The notes beneath the pieces were generated by a model. The model had not been told where the DNA came from and did no database searches. It was given only the letters and a program-made list of their open reading frames with translations. A stretch of 32,074 nucleotides of DNA, taken from positions 1-32,074 of the forward strand of contig JANXLV010000007.1 in assembly GCA_025355005.1 (NCBI GenBank), written 5' to 3'. Both the position numbers and the translations under genes were made by a program. Below are positions 23,428 to 30,929 of the stretch, in pieces (the first letter of the stretch is position 1; each line of letters starts with the position of its first letter). The stretch comes from Myxococcales bacterium (GTDB taxonomy: Bacteria > Myxococcota_A > Polyangia > Polyangiales > Polyangiaceae).

Positions 23428-24348
23428 ATGCTCATCTGGGTGGTCCGTCCGGGTGAAGAAGGCCCGCTGTCGTCTGTCCTCTCTCGCATGGGCGCGGATG
23501 CTGCCGCTCTCGTGGAAGGCCGTGTTTTTGTCGATCGAAAACGTGTGTATGATGCACATATGCCCGTCGGCGCGGGCGAGTCCGTGCGCGTCTCCGCGAG
23601 CGCCGCTGCTGCGGTGGAGCTCGCGGGTGGCGTGCGCATCCTGTGGAACGCGCGCGGGATCGTCGCCGCCGACAAGCCTGCGGGGATCCCGACCATCGCC
23701 GATCATGGAGGTGACGCGCACGCGCTCGTGACGGCGGTCGCGCGCGCTGTCGACCTCCCCGTGTCCGCGCTTCATCCCACGAGCCGCCTTGATCGTGGCG
23801 TGAGCGGCGTCGTCGTCTTCGCGACCGACTCTTTCGCGCGCGAGGAGCTGCGCGCTGCCAGGGAGGACGGCCGCTACGAGCGCAGGTACGTCGCGCTTGC
23901 CACGCGCGCGCCGTCACCGCCGACAGGAACGTGGGACGCGCCGATCGGCCGCGCGAAGGATCCGTTGCTGCGCAAGGTGAATGGCAAGGACGCGGTGCCC
24001 TCGGTGACCCGGTACGCAGTGGTGGCGGAAGGGGAGGATCGGGGAGCTGCGATGCTCGCGCTCGCTCCGCAAACCGGACGCACGCATCAGCTCCGTGTGC
24101 ATGCGAGCCACGCGAACGCGCCACTCCTCGGTGATCGCGACTACGGGCGCTCCACGAACGTGACGCTCGCGTCCGGCGAGGTGGTGCGCGTGGGTCGCAT
24201 CGCGCTGCACTGCGCGCAGGTGTGCTTGCTTTTCGGGGAGGAACGGGTACGGGTCTTCGCCGAGATCCCGGGTGAGCTGCGCGAGCTCGCTTCCACGCTG
24301 GGGATGCCCGATGAGATGTGGGAGAAAGCTGTAACATGCAACCTTTGA
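23428..24348 (+). CDS. RluA-family RNA pseudouridine synthase
   Basis: 306 residues. The N-terminal part (1 to about 55) looks like a shortened S4-type domain (SSVLSRMGADAAALVEGRVF). The catalytic domain contains AADKPAGIPTIADHGG, and the catalytic motif HPTSRLDRGVSGVVVF with Asp122, which attacks the target uridine. It ends with LAPQTGRTHQLRVHASHANA, then PLLGDRDYG and RIALHCAQV. These are hallmark RluA/RluC/RluD motifs; the enzyme isomerises specific uridines in rRNA or tRNA. The exact target cannot be assigned. The ATG follows the upstream stop by three bases and uses AGGGA, so it is cotranscribed with the PEP synthase-like gene. The stop lies 12 bases beyond the start of the next gene. 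Confidence 0.9.
   Translation: MLIWVVRPGEEGPLSSVLSRMGADAAALVEGRVFVDRKRVYDAHMPVGAGESVRVSASAAAAVELAGGVRILWNARGIVAADKPAGIPTIADHGGDAHALVTAVARAVDLPVSALHPTSRLDRGVSGVVVFATDSFAREELRAAREDGRYERRYVALATRAPSPPTGTWDAPIGRAKDPLLRKVNGKDAVPSVTRYAVVAEGEDRGAAMLALAPQTGRTHQLRVHASHANAPLLGDRDYGRSTNVTLASGEVVRVGRIALHCAQVCLLFGEERVRVFAEIPGELRELASTLGMPDEMWEKAVTCNL
24321..24328 (+). promoter_or_regulatory. Ribosome binding site GGAGAAAG that decides the start at 24336
   Basis: GGAGAAAG ends seven bases before ATG 24336, whereas a possible GTG at 24318 has no such sequence and would add six residues. The site lies inside the end of the pseudouridine synthase gene. Confidence 0.6.
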
Positions 24349-25013
24349 GGAAATACGCCGCGCTAGCCGTCATCCCGGCGATGCTCTCGTGCGCCGTAAT
24401 CCTCTCGTTTGCGGGTGCGGATGCGTCTGCGGAGCCCGCCAGGGGCGTGAGCGCCGAGGCCGGTGCTGCCCCGTCCGATGCAGGCCCGAAGAGGTCGCTC
24501 CCCTCGCTTCGTCCGCCGGTGCAGGGCGTGCAGGAGATCCGGATCGACAAGACGCCGCCGGATCCGGACCCGGCCATGCGCGAAGAAATGCAGTGGGTGT
24601 TCGATCTGCGCTACGAGCGCGGCGACATCTTCTTCGTCGGTGTTCATCCGCTGGACCTGGGGGCACCGCAAACAACGCCGCGCGTGATGGGCCGCTTCGC
24701 GCTGGAGCTCTTCGAAGGGCCGACGCTCATCGAGCGCGTGCGCTTCGACTTCCCCATGCTCGGCACCGGGGACGCGCAGAACAAGAGCTTCCTCGCCCCC
24801 GTCAGCTTCGAGAAGAAGGTGACGACGCGCATCGGCGTCATGTTCCCGCAGACCAAGAAGGGCACACGCCTCGATCTGTGGGATCGCGCGACCAACCTTC
24901 GCTACCGCCTCCCGTGGCCGCCCGACGCTGCTCCGCCCCCGACCACCGCGAGCGTCGCGCCGGACGCGGGCTCGGCCCCGAGCTGCGATGGCGGCTGCGC
25001 GCGCACGGAGTAG
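24336..25013 (+). CDS. Exported protein of unknown function
   Basis: 225 residues beginning with a probable Sec signal (MQPLRKYAALAVIPAMLSCA then VILSFAGADASA, cleavage likely after ASA). An Ala/Gly/Pro-rich linker (about 32-65) leads to a soluble beta-rich domain (about 75-195) with WVFDLRYERGDIFFVGVHP, RFALELFEGPTLIERVRFDF and NKSFLAPVSFEKKVTTRIGV, which alternates strands like an Ig-like or jelly-roll fold. A Pro/Ala-rich tail with two Cys (CDGGC) ends the protein. I do not recognise a family. It overlaps the end of the pseudouridine synthase gene and is followed four bases later by an FGE-fold lipoprotein, so it belongs to the same transcription unit; a joint envelope role with that lipoprotein is inference. 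Confidence 0.72.
   Translation: MQPLRKYAALAVIPAMLSCAVILSFAGADASAEPARGVSAEAGAAPSDAGPKRSLPSLRPPVQGVQEIRIDKTPPDPDPAMREEMQWVFDLRYERGDIFFVGVHPLDLGAPQTTPRVMGRFALELFEGPTLIERVRFDFPMLGTGDAQNKSFLAPVSFEKKVTTRIGVMFPQTKKGTRLDLWDRATNLRYRLPWPPDAAPPPTTASVAPDAGSAPSCDGGCARTE
25007..25010 (+). promoter_or_regulatory. GGAG ribosome site that decides the start at 25018
   Basis: GGAG ends seven bases before GTG 25018. A longer reading from ATG 24988 would start deep inside the upstream gene and push the signal peptide ten residues inward, so 25018 is preferred. Confidence 0.55.
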
Positions 25014-25017
25014 CCAC

Positions 25018-26076
25018 GTGGTGTTGCGTCGCGCCCAGGTCGCCGCGATCCTCGCGCTGTTCTGTGCATGCGCGTCCGCGCGTGCGCCCAAGGATGCCGT
25101 GAGCGGGACGCTGGCGCAGGGCTCGCACGATCTCGGTGACGACGCAGGCGAGCTCGACGACCGAAGAGCGGACGATGGTGGCCGTGCGAACGATGCGGAC
25201 GCGGACGGCACGAGCGACCAGGTCGGCGCGCTCGCGGATGGCGGCGGCCCGTGCCCTCGCAACATGGCGCTCGTGGCAGGTGTATTCTGCATCGATCGCT
25301 ACGAGGGCTCTCTCGTGGAGACGCTGCCCGACGGGACGGAGCGCGCGTACCCGCACTATCTGCCCGTGGACGGACACGACGTGCGCGCCGTGAGCGAGCC
25401 CGGCGTCCTTCCGCAGGGCTTCATCAGCGAGCTGCAGGCAGACGACGCATGTCGCGCATCCGAGAAGCGTCTCTGCACGCTGGACGAGTGGAAGACCGCC
25501 TGCATGGGCCCGAGCGAAACGACGTTCCCCTACGGCAGCGAGCGCGCCGCCGGCGTATGCCACGACTCAGGCAAGAGCCCGGTAGCGGCGGTGTTCGGTG
25601 TCGCAGCGCTGGCATCCCCGCCTCCTCCGCCGCCAAGCCACCCTCCGAAGCGCGTGAAGGGCAAGCCGAAGAAGGATGCGAAGGCCACGGCGAAGGGCGT
25701 GTCGAAGAACGTGCATCCTGCAACTAAATCCACGAAGCCTCGCACACCCGCGCGCAGGAGCGGCCGCCCGAACGATGTGACCGCGGACGTATGGAGCAAG
25801 CTGAACGATCCGCGCCTGGGCCAGGTCGACGGCGCCCTGTCACCCACGGGCCAGCACGCCGCCTGCACGAGCGCCTATGGAGCCGTCGACATGGTCGGCA
25901 ACCTCCACGAGTGGGTAGCAACTGATCGAAGCCTCCCCCACGGCACGTTCGCCGGAGGCTACTTCCTCGACACGCACCTCAACGGAGACGGCTGCAACTA
26001 CAGGACAGTCGCGCACGCCCACGACTATCACGACTACTCGACGGGGTTTCGGTGCTGTGCGGATGTGGGGCCGTGA
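25018..26076 (+). CDS. FGE/SUMF1-fold (formylglycine-generating-enzyme-like) lipoprotein with a Pro/Lys-rich insertion
   Basis: 352 residues from GTG 25018. The signal has VVLRRAQVAAILALFCAC (possible lipid Cys18, weak lipobox) and then an acidic Asp-rich linker (about 38-70). The FGE-sulfatase domain follows: NMALVAGVFCIDRYEGS, ASEKRLCTLDEWKTAC, TTFPYGSERAAGVCHDS, YGAVDMVGNLHEWVATD, GTFAGGYFLD and the ending HDYSTGFRCC. Between GVCHDS and YGAVDMVG there is an unusual Pro/Lys-rich stretch (about residues 201-256, beginning PPPPPPSHPPKRVKGKPKK) that breaks the domain. The paired Cys active site of true formylglycine-generating enzymes (W-x-C-x-x-x-Y-C-x-R-Y-R) is absent, so a non-enzymatic binding role is more likely. 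A Ser/Thr kinase follows 45 bases downstream, a frequent pairing in this group. Confidence 0.82.
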   Translation: MVLRRAQVAAILALFCACASARAPKDAVSGTLAQGSHDLGDDAGELDDRRADDGGRANDADADGTSDQVGALADGGGPCPRNMALVAGVFCIDRYEGSLVETLPDGTERAYPHYLPVDGHDVRAVSEPGVLPQGFISELQADDACRASEKRLCTLDEWKTACMGPSETTFPYGSERAAGVCHDSGKSPVAAVFGVAALASPPPPPPSHPPKRVKGKPKKDAKATAKGVSKNVHPATKSTKPRTPARRSGRPNDVTADVWSKLNDPRLGQVDGALSPTGQHAACTSAYGAVDMVGNLHEWVATDRSLPHGTFAGGYFLDTHLNGDGCNYRTVAHAHDYHDYSTGFRCCADVGP

Positions 26077-26107
26077 CTGTTTCGCTCTCCTGTGGCTCGG
26101 AAACGGA

Positions 26108-26113
26108 TACAAT
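26108..26113 (+). promoter_or_regulatory. -10-like hexamer TACAAT before the Ser/Thr kinase gene
   Basis: TACAAT (five of six -10 consensus bases) ends eight bases before the ATG at 26122, and no Shine-Dalgarno sequence intervenes. No good -35 is found 16-18 bases upstream. It is the best match among the start-proximal -10-like sites. Confidence 0.45.
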
Positions 26114-26121
26114 GCACCTGA

Positions 26122-27843
26122 ATGTCAGCCCTCGCTTGCCCCGCGTGTTCCACCCCCGTCGAGTCGGGTCAGAAGTTCTGTCCGAAGTGCGGCGGCCCGC
26201 TCGCGGCGGACGCGGCTCCCGTGGAGGATGCGTTCGTCGGCAAGGTCATCGGCGGTAAGTACCGCATCGTGAAGCTCCTCGGTGAGGGCGGCATGGGCGC
26301 CGTCTACCTGGGGGAGCAGCAGCTGGGCACCACGGTCCGCAAGGTCGCAGTCAAGACGTTGCACAAGCACCTGTCGCAGGACCCGCAGATCAAGGAGCGC
26401 TTCCAGCGCGAGGTCGCCACCGTCGTACAGCTCGAGCACCCGAACACGATCCAGGTGTTCGACTTCGGCGCCACCGACGACGGCACGCTCTACATCGTGA
26501 TGGAGCTGGTGCAGGGCAAGAGCGTGCAGGACAGCCTCGAGAAAGACGGTCCCATGGCGCCGGCGCGCGTGGAGAACATCATGCGTCAGGTCGCCGGATC
26601 GCTCGAGGAAGCGCACGGCCTGGGCATCATCCATCGCGATCTCAAGCCTGACAACGTGGTGCTATGCGAGCGCGCGGGGACCAAGGACTGGGTCGAGGTC
26701 CTCGACTTTGGCATCGCGAAGCGCTCGAACGAGGTCGACGAGAAAGAGAAGAAGCTCACGCAGCAGGGCATGGTGCTCGGCACCCCGCCGTACATGAGCC
26801 CGGAGCAATTCACGGGTCAGCCGCTCGACGCGCGCTCCGACATCTACTCGCTCGGCATCATGATGTACGAGATGCTCACTGGGCAGCTCCCGTTCGAAGC
26901 GAACACCGCGTGGGAGTGGGCCACGCAGCACATGACCGCGCAGCCGAAGGCCTTCGAGGCCACGCCGAACGGCGCGCTCCTTCCGCCTCGCATGCGCAGC
27001 GCGATCATGAAGGCGCTCTCGAAGACGAAGGAAGACCGCCCCACGAGCGTCAAGGAGTTCTACGAATCCTTCGCCGGAACCCAAGGTGCAGGTCCCGGTG
27101 CAGGCGCGCCCACGCCGTTGCCCATGGACGCTCCTCCCATCTCCGGCGGCATTGGCGGTCAGGCACAACCGTCGAGTGGCGGCGCCCCTCGCGGCAAGAC
27201 AGAGGTCGGCACTCCCGTCTTCGATGGCGGCATGGGCGGTATGGGCGTTCCTCCGATCAGCGGCGGGCCGCAGAATCCGTACGGCGCACCGCCGATGACA
27301 CCGATGACACCGCCCGGTCCGAACACGGGCGGACCCGGCGCGTATGCAGCGCCCATTCCTGCAGGGCCCATGCGCGAGGCGCAGAACGCCGGTGGTGGCG
27401 GACGCGGAGCGCTCATTGGTGTCGCTGCGGTCGTCGCGCTGCTCACGATCGGCGGAGTGGGCTTTGCGGTCTCGCGCGGCAGCGGGCGCAAGGCCGTCCC
27501 CATCGTTGACACCACGGTCACGACGACCGCAGAGCCCACCGCGCCGGTCGCAGATCCCAGCTCCACGCCCGATCCGGAGCCATCCGGCGCGACGCCGCTC
27601 GGCGCGAAGCCGCTCGGTGGGGGCGGCCCCACGTACACCGGGCCTGCGCATCCCGTGTCGCACGACGCGGGCGCGCACACCACTCCCACCGGGCCCACTG
27701 GCCCCGTCACTCCCACGCCCGGCAAGCTGGACGCAGCGACCATCGCGGCGTGTGCTGAGGCTGCGGACCGCAAGAAGAACGCCAAGCCCGTGAACCCCAC
27801 CGCGAACCAGAAGTGCACGGCGGGCGGCGGCAAGCTGCCCTGA
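26122..27843 (+). CDS. Membrane Ser/Thr protein kinase with N-terminal zinc ribbon
   Basis: 573 residues. A zinc ribbon (Cys6, Cys9, Cys20, Cys23: CPACSTPVESGQKFCPKC) precedes the Hanks-type kinase (about 47-318). Key residues are all present: glycine loop LGEGGMGAVYLG (53-64), catalytic Lys78 in VAVKTL, HRDLKPDNVV (171-180), LDFGIAK (194-200), GTPPYMSPEQF (220-230) and DIYSLGIMMYE (240-250), so it should be active. A Gly/Pro/Met-rich linker (about 320-425) leads to one transmembrane helix (about 429-450) and a Pro/Thr-rich extracytoplasmic tail with two Cys. The orientation implies sensing outside and signalling inside; substrates are unknown. The start has no ribosome site and is preceded by TACAAT. 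It converges with the Hsp31-like gene. Confidence 0.92.
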   Translation: MSALACPACSTPVESGQKFCPKCGGPLAADAAPVEDAFVGKVIGGKYRIVKLLGEGGMGAVYLGEQQLGTTVRKVAVKTLHKHLSQDPQIKERFQREVATVVQLEHPNTIQVFDFGATDDGTLYIVMELVQGKSVQDSLEKDGPMAPARVENIMRQVAGSLEEAHGLGIIHRDLKPDNVVLCERAGTKDWVEVLDFGIAKRSNEVDEKEKKLTQQGMVLGTPPYMSPEQFTGQPLDARSDIYSLGIMMYEMLTGQLPFEANTAWEWATQHMTAQPKAFEATPNGALLPPRMRSAIMKALSKTKEDRPTSVKEFYESFAGTQGAGPGAGAPTPLPMDAPPISGGIGGQAQPSSGGAPRGKTEVGTPVFDGGMGGMGVPPISGGPQNPYGAPPMTPMTPPGPNTGGPGAYAAPIPAGPMREAQNAGGGGRGALIGVAAVVALLTIGGVGFAVSRGSGRKAVPIVDTTVTTTAEPTAPVADPSSTPDPEPSGATPLGAKPLGGGGPTYTGPAHPVSHDAGAHTTPTGPTGPVTPTPGKLDAATIAACAEAADRKKNAKPVNPTANQKCTAGGGKLP

Positions 27844-27850
27844 TCTCCGC

Positions 27851-27882
27851 GAGCGCGCGAGCGCTCAGCGAATCGCGCGCTC
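27851..27882. terminator. Perfect 10-bp hairpin at the convergent kinase / Hsp31-like junction
   Basis: GAGCGCGCGA (27851-27860) and TCGCGCGCTC (27873-27882) are exact inverted repeats with a 12-base loop. The right arm overlaps the last codons of the minus-strand gene and its stop lies in the loop. There is no T-run in either direction, but position and strength suggest a shared bidirectional 3' end. Confidence 0.5.
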
Positions 27883-28584
27883 CTCCAGCACCTTCACGAC
27901 CGCGTGCGCCACGCCCGCAGCCGACGCGGGGTTCTGACCGGTGACAAGTCGCCCGCTCACGACCACCTTCTCCTGGAAGTCCGGCGCAGCGACGTGCCGT
28001 GCGCCGTGCTCCGTGAGCCTATCTTGCAAGAGGAACGGGACGACGTTCTCGAGCTTCACTGCGCGCTCCTCGGTGTTCGTGAAGGCGCTCACGTCCTTGT
28101 TCGCGACCAGGTAGTCGCCGTTCGCGAGCTTGACGTCCACCAGCGCCGCCGGTCCGTGGCACCCAGCCGAGACGATGCCGCCGCCCTCGTAGATGCGCGC
28201 CGTCACGGCCTTGAAGGCTTCGTCGCCCGGCAGATCCCACATGGTGCCGTGACCGCCTGCGAAGAAGATCGCCTGGTAGCGCGAGGGAGAGACGTCCTTC
28301 GAGGCGATGCTCGCGTGGAGCGCCGTCATCGTCTTCTCGTCGTCGAGCATCTTCGCGTTGATGGGATCCTTGCGGTCCACGCCGTCGAGCGGGATGCGTC
28401 CGCCCTTCGGTGACGCGAACTCCACCTCGAAGCCAGCCTTCTTCCAGATCTCCCACGGGTGCGAGATCTCCGGCAGGTACGCGCCGGTGGGGTCGCCGCT
28501 GGTTTCGCCCTTCTTGTCGTGGCTGGTCATGGCGATGAGGATGCGGGTCGGGAGCTTGCTGAGCGTTGTGGATGCCTGGGTCAT
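27865..28584 (-). CDS. Hsp31/DJ-1/PfpI-family (class I amidotransferase-like) protein
   Basis: 239 residues from ATG 28584, preceded on the minus strand by GAAGGA at a good distance; a much longer upstream reading lacks such support. The nucleophile elbow IVSAGCHGPAALV gives Cys142-His143, and GAYLPEISHPWEIW gives Glu39, the acidic partner of the Hsp31 class. AIFFAGGHGTMWDLP is the loop typical of Hsp31-like members. This set matches chaperone/glyoxalase III type proteins (methylglyoxal or glycation defence) rather than true glutamine amidotransferases. No signal peptide, so cytoplasmic. The start faces the ketopantoate reductase-like gene across a 207-base region with several dyads that may hold operators. 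Confidence 0.87.
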   Translation of the reverse strand: MTQASTTLSKLPTRILIAMTSHDKKGETSGDPTGAYLPEISHPWEIWKKAGFEVEFASPKGGRIPLDGVDRKDPINAKMLDDEKTMTALHASIASKDVSPSRYQAIFFAGGHGTMWDLPGDEAFKAVTARIYEGGGIVSAGCHGPAALVDVKLANGDYLVANKDVSAFTNTEERAVKLENVVPFLLQDRLTEHGARHVAAPDFQEKVVVSGRLVTGQNPASAAGVAHAVVKVLEERAIR

Positions 28585-28649
28585 GGTCGTGTTCCTTCGT
28601 GGGGCCGTCCTCGTTTCGGGCGGCTCGTTTCGTTCACACACCCATGTAT

Positions 28650-28684
28650 GCGGCGCGGAAGCGCCTCGCGGTAGGAGACGCCGC
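28650..28684 (-). other. GC-rich nested inverted repeats in the Hsp31-like gene leader
   Basis: GCGGCG (28650-28655) and CGCCGC (28679-28684) can pair, or the inner GGCGC (28652-28656) can pair with GCGCC (28661-28665) around a four-base loop. Both lie in the presumed 5' leader of the minus-strand gene. A regulatory role is possible but not shown by the sequence alone. Confidence 0.25.
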
Positions 28685-28692
28685 GTGCGAAC

Positions 28693-28736
28693 ACTTGTAC
28701 CAAGTAGTTGTAAATACAGATTCATGAGCCCATGAA
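28693..28736. promoter_or_regulatory. AT-rich candidate operator region with two dyads
   Basis: This is the AT-rich heart of the divergent intergenic region. It contains ACTTG-TAC-CAAGT (28693-28705), a tandem TTGT repeat 13 bases apart (28695 and 28708) ending in TTGTAAAT, and the dyad TTCATG-AGCC-CATGAA (28721-28736). The TTGT pair with its TTGTAAAT end recurs before the LysR gene at 30930-30950. Binding by a transcription factor is inferred. Confidence 0.42.
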
Positions 28737-28791
28737 GGCACTTTTCGCGGCCAATGATGCCTGCAGAAAAGATGTCGGCTAGAGGACCTGC

Positions 28792-29721
28792 ATGAGGATC
28801 GCGATCGTGGGCGCCGGTGCAGTGGGTGGGCTCCTGGGCGCAATGCTGGGGCGAAGCGGGGCTGAGGTCGCGTTCGTTGCGCGCGGGGCGACGCGCGAGC
28901 GCCTGGTTCTGAAGGGGATCCACGTGGACGCGCCCGACGGTTCGTACGACGTGGGTCCGTTCGAGGCGGACCCCGACCCAGCGAAGCTTGCGCCCGCGGA
29001 CGCGGTGTTCGTCGCGACGAAGAGCTGGCAGCTGCCGGCGCTCGCCCCGCAGCTGCGCGCGCTCGTGCGCGAGGGCGGCGCGATCGTGTCGCTGCTGAAC
29101 GGCGTAGATGCGGCGGACGTGCTGGCGGCGGCGGTGGGCGCGGAGAAGGTGCTCGGAGGTCTGTGTCACGTGCTCGCGAGATCGCCGTCACCGGGCGTCG
29201 TGACCGTGTCGGGGCAGCCACTGCGCGTGACGCTCGGAGAGCTCACGCCGCGCGCGAAGAGTGGAACGAGCGCGCTCGCGGGTGTGCTGACCAAGGCCGG
29301 CGTGACCGTGGTGCTGCCGGAGGACGTGCGGATCGCGATCTGGGAGAAGCTGCTCTTCGTCGGACCGATGGGCCTCATCGGCGCGGCCACTGGAATGAGC
29401 GTGGACCGCTACCGCGTGATCCCCGAGTCGCGCGCGTTGCTGGAAGAGGCGATGCGTGAGGTGAGGAGCGTGGCGAACGCGCGCGGGATCGCGGTGCCGG
29501 CGGAGACCGTGGAAGCGACGCTGGGATTCATCGACGCGATGCCCGATGGCGCGAAGACGTCGATGCACCGCGATCTCACCGAAGGCCGGCGCTCCGAGCT
29601 CGAGGAGCAGGTCGGCGCGATCGTGCGCCTCGGAAGAGAAGCGAGCGTGACGACGCCCGTTCACAACGTGCTCCACGCGCTGCTGCGTGCGCGCCACCCA
29701 CCGCCCACCGCTGGTCAGTGA
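28792..29721 (+). CDS. panE: Ketopantoate reductase-like (2-dehydropantoate 2-reductase family) enzyme
   Basis: 309 residues. The Rossmann NADPH-binding motif is IVGAGAVGG (Gly7, Gly9, Gly12). VARGATRERLVLKG carries the Arg typical for the 2'-phosphate of NADP. SLLNGVD gives Asn103, IWEKLLFVGPMGLIGAATG gives catalytic Lys186, and the C-terminal helix with TSMHRDLTEGRRSELEEQVG has the Ser/Glu pair of the active site. The family reduces ketopantoate to pantoate in pantothenate/CoA synthesis, but many paralogues act on other 2-oxo acids, so the symbol is tentative. AGAGGA (28781-28786) serves as ribosome site. The stop overlaps a possible GTG (29718) for the next gene. Confidence 0.87.
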   Translation: MRIAIVGAGAVGGLLGAMLGRSGAEVAFVARGATRERLVLKGIHVDAPDGSYDVGPFEADPDPAKLAPADAVFVATKSWQLPALAPQLRALVREGGAIVSLLNGVDAADVLAAAVGAEKVLGGLCHVLARSPSPGVVTVSGQPLRVTLGELTPRAKSGTSALAGVLTKAGVTVVLPEDVRIAIWEKLLFVGPMGLIGAATGMSVDRYRVIPESRALLEEAMREVRSVANARGIAVPAETVEATLGFIDAMPDGAKTSMHRDLTEGRRSELEEQVGAIVRLGREASVTTPVHNVLHALLRARHPPPTAGQ

Positions 29722-29771
29722 CCGCACGGAGCGCAGGTCATCGCGATCTCGCTCTGCAGCGCCCGTGCCTG

Positions 29772-29777
29772 TATCCT
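29772..29777 (+). promoter_or_regulatory. -10-like hexamer TATCCT before the propeller lipoprotein
   Basis: TATCCT ends six bases before ATG 29784 with no Shine-Dalgarno sequence between. This favours 29784 over the GTG at 29718 as the start. Confidence 0.35.
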
Positions 29778-29783
29778 GTGGCC

Positions 29784-30887
29784 ATGGGGCGCGGGCGATG
29801 GGTAGTGTGGGGGCTCGGCGCGGCGGCCGCAGCCCTTCTTGCGTGCTCGGCGATCACCACGTTCGATGGACTCACCGGCTCCGCGCAGAGCGGCGCATCG
29901 GAAGGCGGCACCATCGACGCACAGGGCGGTGTCGACGCAGGCTGCACCGCCGATCTCACCACGTCGCAGAACTGCGGCGCGTGCGGACACGATTGCTTCG
30001 GCGGGCCGTGCAAGCAAGGCGTTTGTGGTGCCGTGCCGCTCGTGAGCGGAAAGCCGAACGTGGGGTTCGTGGAGGTGCACGGACCTTTGGTGGCGTTCGC
30101 GGCCGCCGTGGACGCAGGCGTGATCTCGAACGTGTATGCGATGCAGAGCGACGGCGGCGATCTGCGCGTGCTCTCGACGCAGCAGGATGGCCCCAACTAC
30201 GCGACGTCCGACCAGGACCGGCTCTACTTCTCGAACTTCTATTCGGGAGAGATCCAGACGGTCCGCTGGGATGGCAGCGGGTTTCTGACACTGACGAAGA
30301 GCGTGCTCACGAATCAGGTGATCCTGACATCGCGAGGCGTCGTGTATGCGACCCAGGGAGACGGCGGCAAGAACGGTGGTCTGTACCTGGTCGACACGGC
30401 CGGCGCTTCGCCACCGACGGCGATCATCACGCAGCAGATCGGCCCCGAGTGCGTGGCGGAGGTGAATGGCGGGTTCGTCTTCACGGACTTCGACTACGGC
30501 GGCAAGTCCGTCGTGCGGGTGAACCCCGACGGCACGCCCACCACGATCGCCAGCGGCAAGAACCCCGCGTGCGTCGCCTCGGACGGCACGTTCGCGTACT
30601 GGTCCGACAAGGTCGCGGGCACGATCAGTCGCACGCACATCACGACCGGCGTCACCACGCAGCTCGCCGCGACCACCGCCGTCCCCGGGTACGTTCGCGT
30701 CGACGACACGTACGTCTACTGGCTCGAGCGGACCCCCGGCAACGTGCGGCGCATCCGCAAGGACGCGTCCGGCAGCGCGGAGCTCGTCTACGGCGGAAAC
30801 GGCATGGTGAACGGCCTCGCCCTGGACGACACGGCCATCTACTTCACGCTGGGGACCGCGGGCCTCGTCATGAAGGTCGCGAAGTAG
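29784..30887 (+). CDS. Propeller-like lipoprotein with a Cys-rich N-terminal module
   Basis: 367 residues from ATG 29784. The signal MGRGRWVVWGLGAAAAALLA is followed by Cys21 (lipobox LLAC). An in-frame GTG at 29718, overlapping the panE-like stop, would add 22 residues before this signal and is less likely. A Gly/Ala/Ser/Asp-rich linker precedes a Cys module (CTADLTTSQNCGACGHDC, then GGPCKQGVC) often seen in Polyangiales surface proteins. The rest shows beta-propeller-like units: DGPNYATSDQDRLYFSNFYS, GGFVFTDFDYGGKSVVRVNP, GTFAYWSDKVAGTISRTHI and DTYVYWLERTPGNVRRIRKD, ending in LALDDTAIYFTLGTAGLVMK. No catalytic residues are recognisable. A surface binding role is inference. Confidence 0.8.
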   Translation: MGRGRWVVWGLGAAAAALLACSAITTFDGLTGSAQSGASEGGTIDAQGGVDAGCTADLTTSQNCGACGHDCFGGPCKQGVCGAVPLVSGKPNVGFVEVHGPLVAFAAAVDAGVISNVYAMQSDGGDLRVLSTQQDGPNYATSDQDRLYFSNFYSGEIQTVRWDGSGFLTLTKSVLTNQVILTSRGVVYATQGDGGKNGGLYLVDTAGASPPTAIITQQIGPECVAEVNGGFVFTDFDYGGKSVVRVNPDGTPTTIASGKNPACVASDGTFAYWSDKVAGTISRTHITTGVTTQLAATTAVPGYVRVDDTYVYWLERTPGNVRRIRKDASGSAELVYGGNGMVNGLALDDTAIYFTLGTAGLVMKVAK

Positions 30888-30929
30888 CGCATCGACACGG
30901 CGGGGGCCGAGCGCGCGAGACCTTCGTGG

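Noticed and set aside
25018..26076. The FGE-like lipoprotein as a true formylglycine-generating enzyme.
   Set aside because: The two active-site Cys in the W-x-C-x-x-x-Y-C motif are missing and no sulfatase gene is nearby.
28585..29169. N-terminal extension of the Hsp31-like gene up to 29169 on the minus strand.
   Set aside because: It overlaps the panE-like gene in antisense, is His/Arg-rich, and the ATG at 28584 has a good ribosome site and the expected family length.
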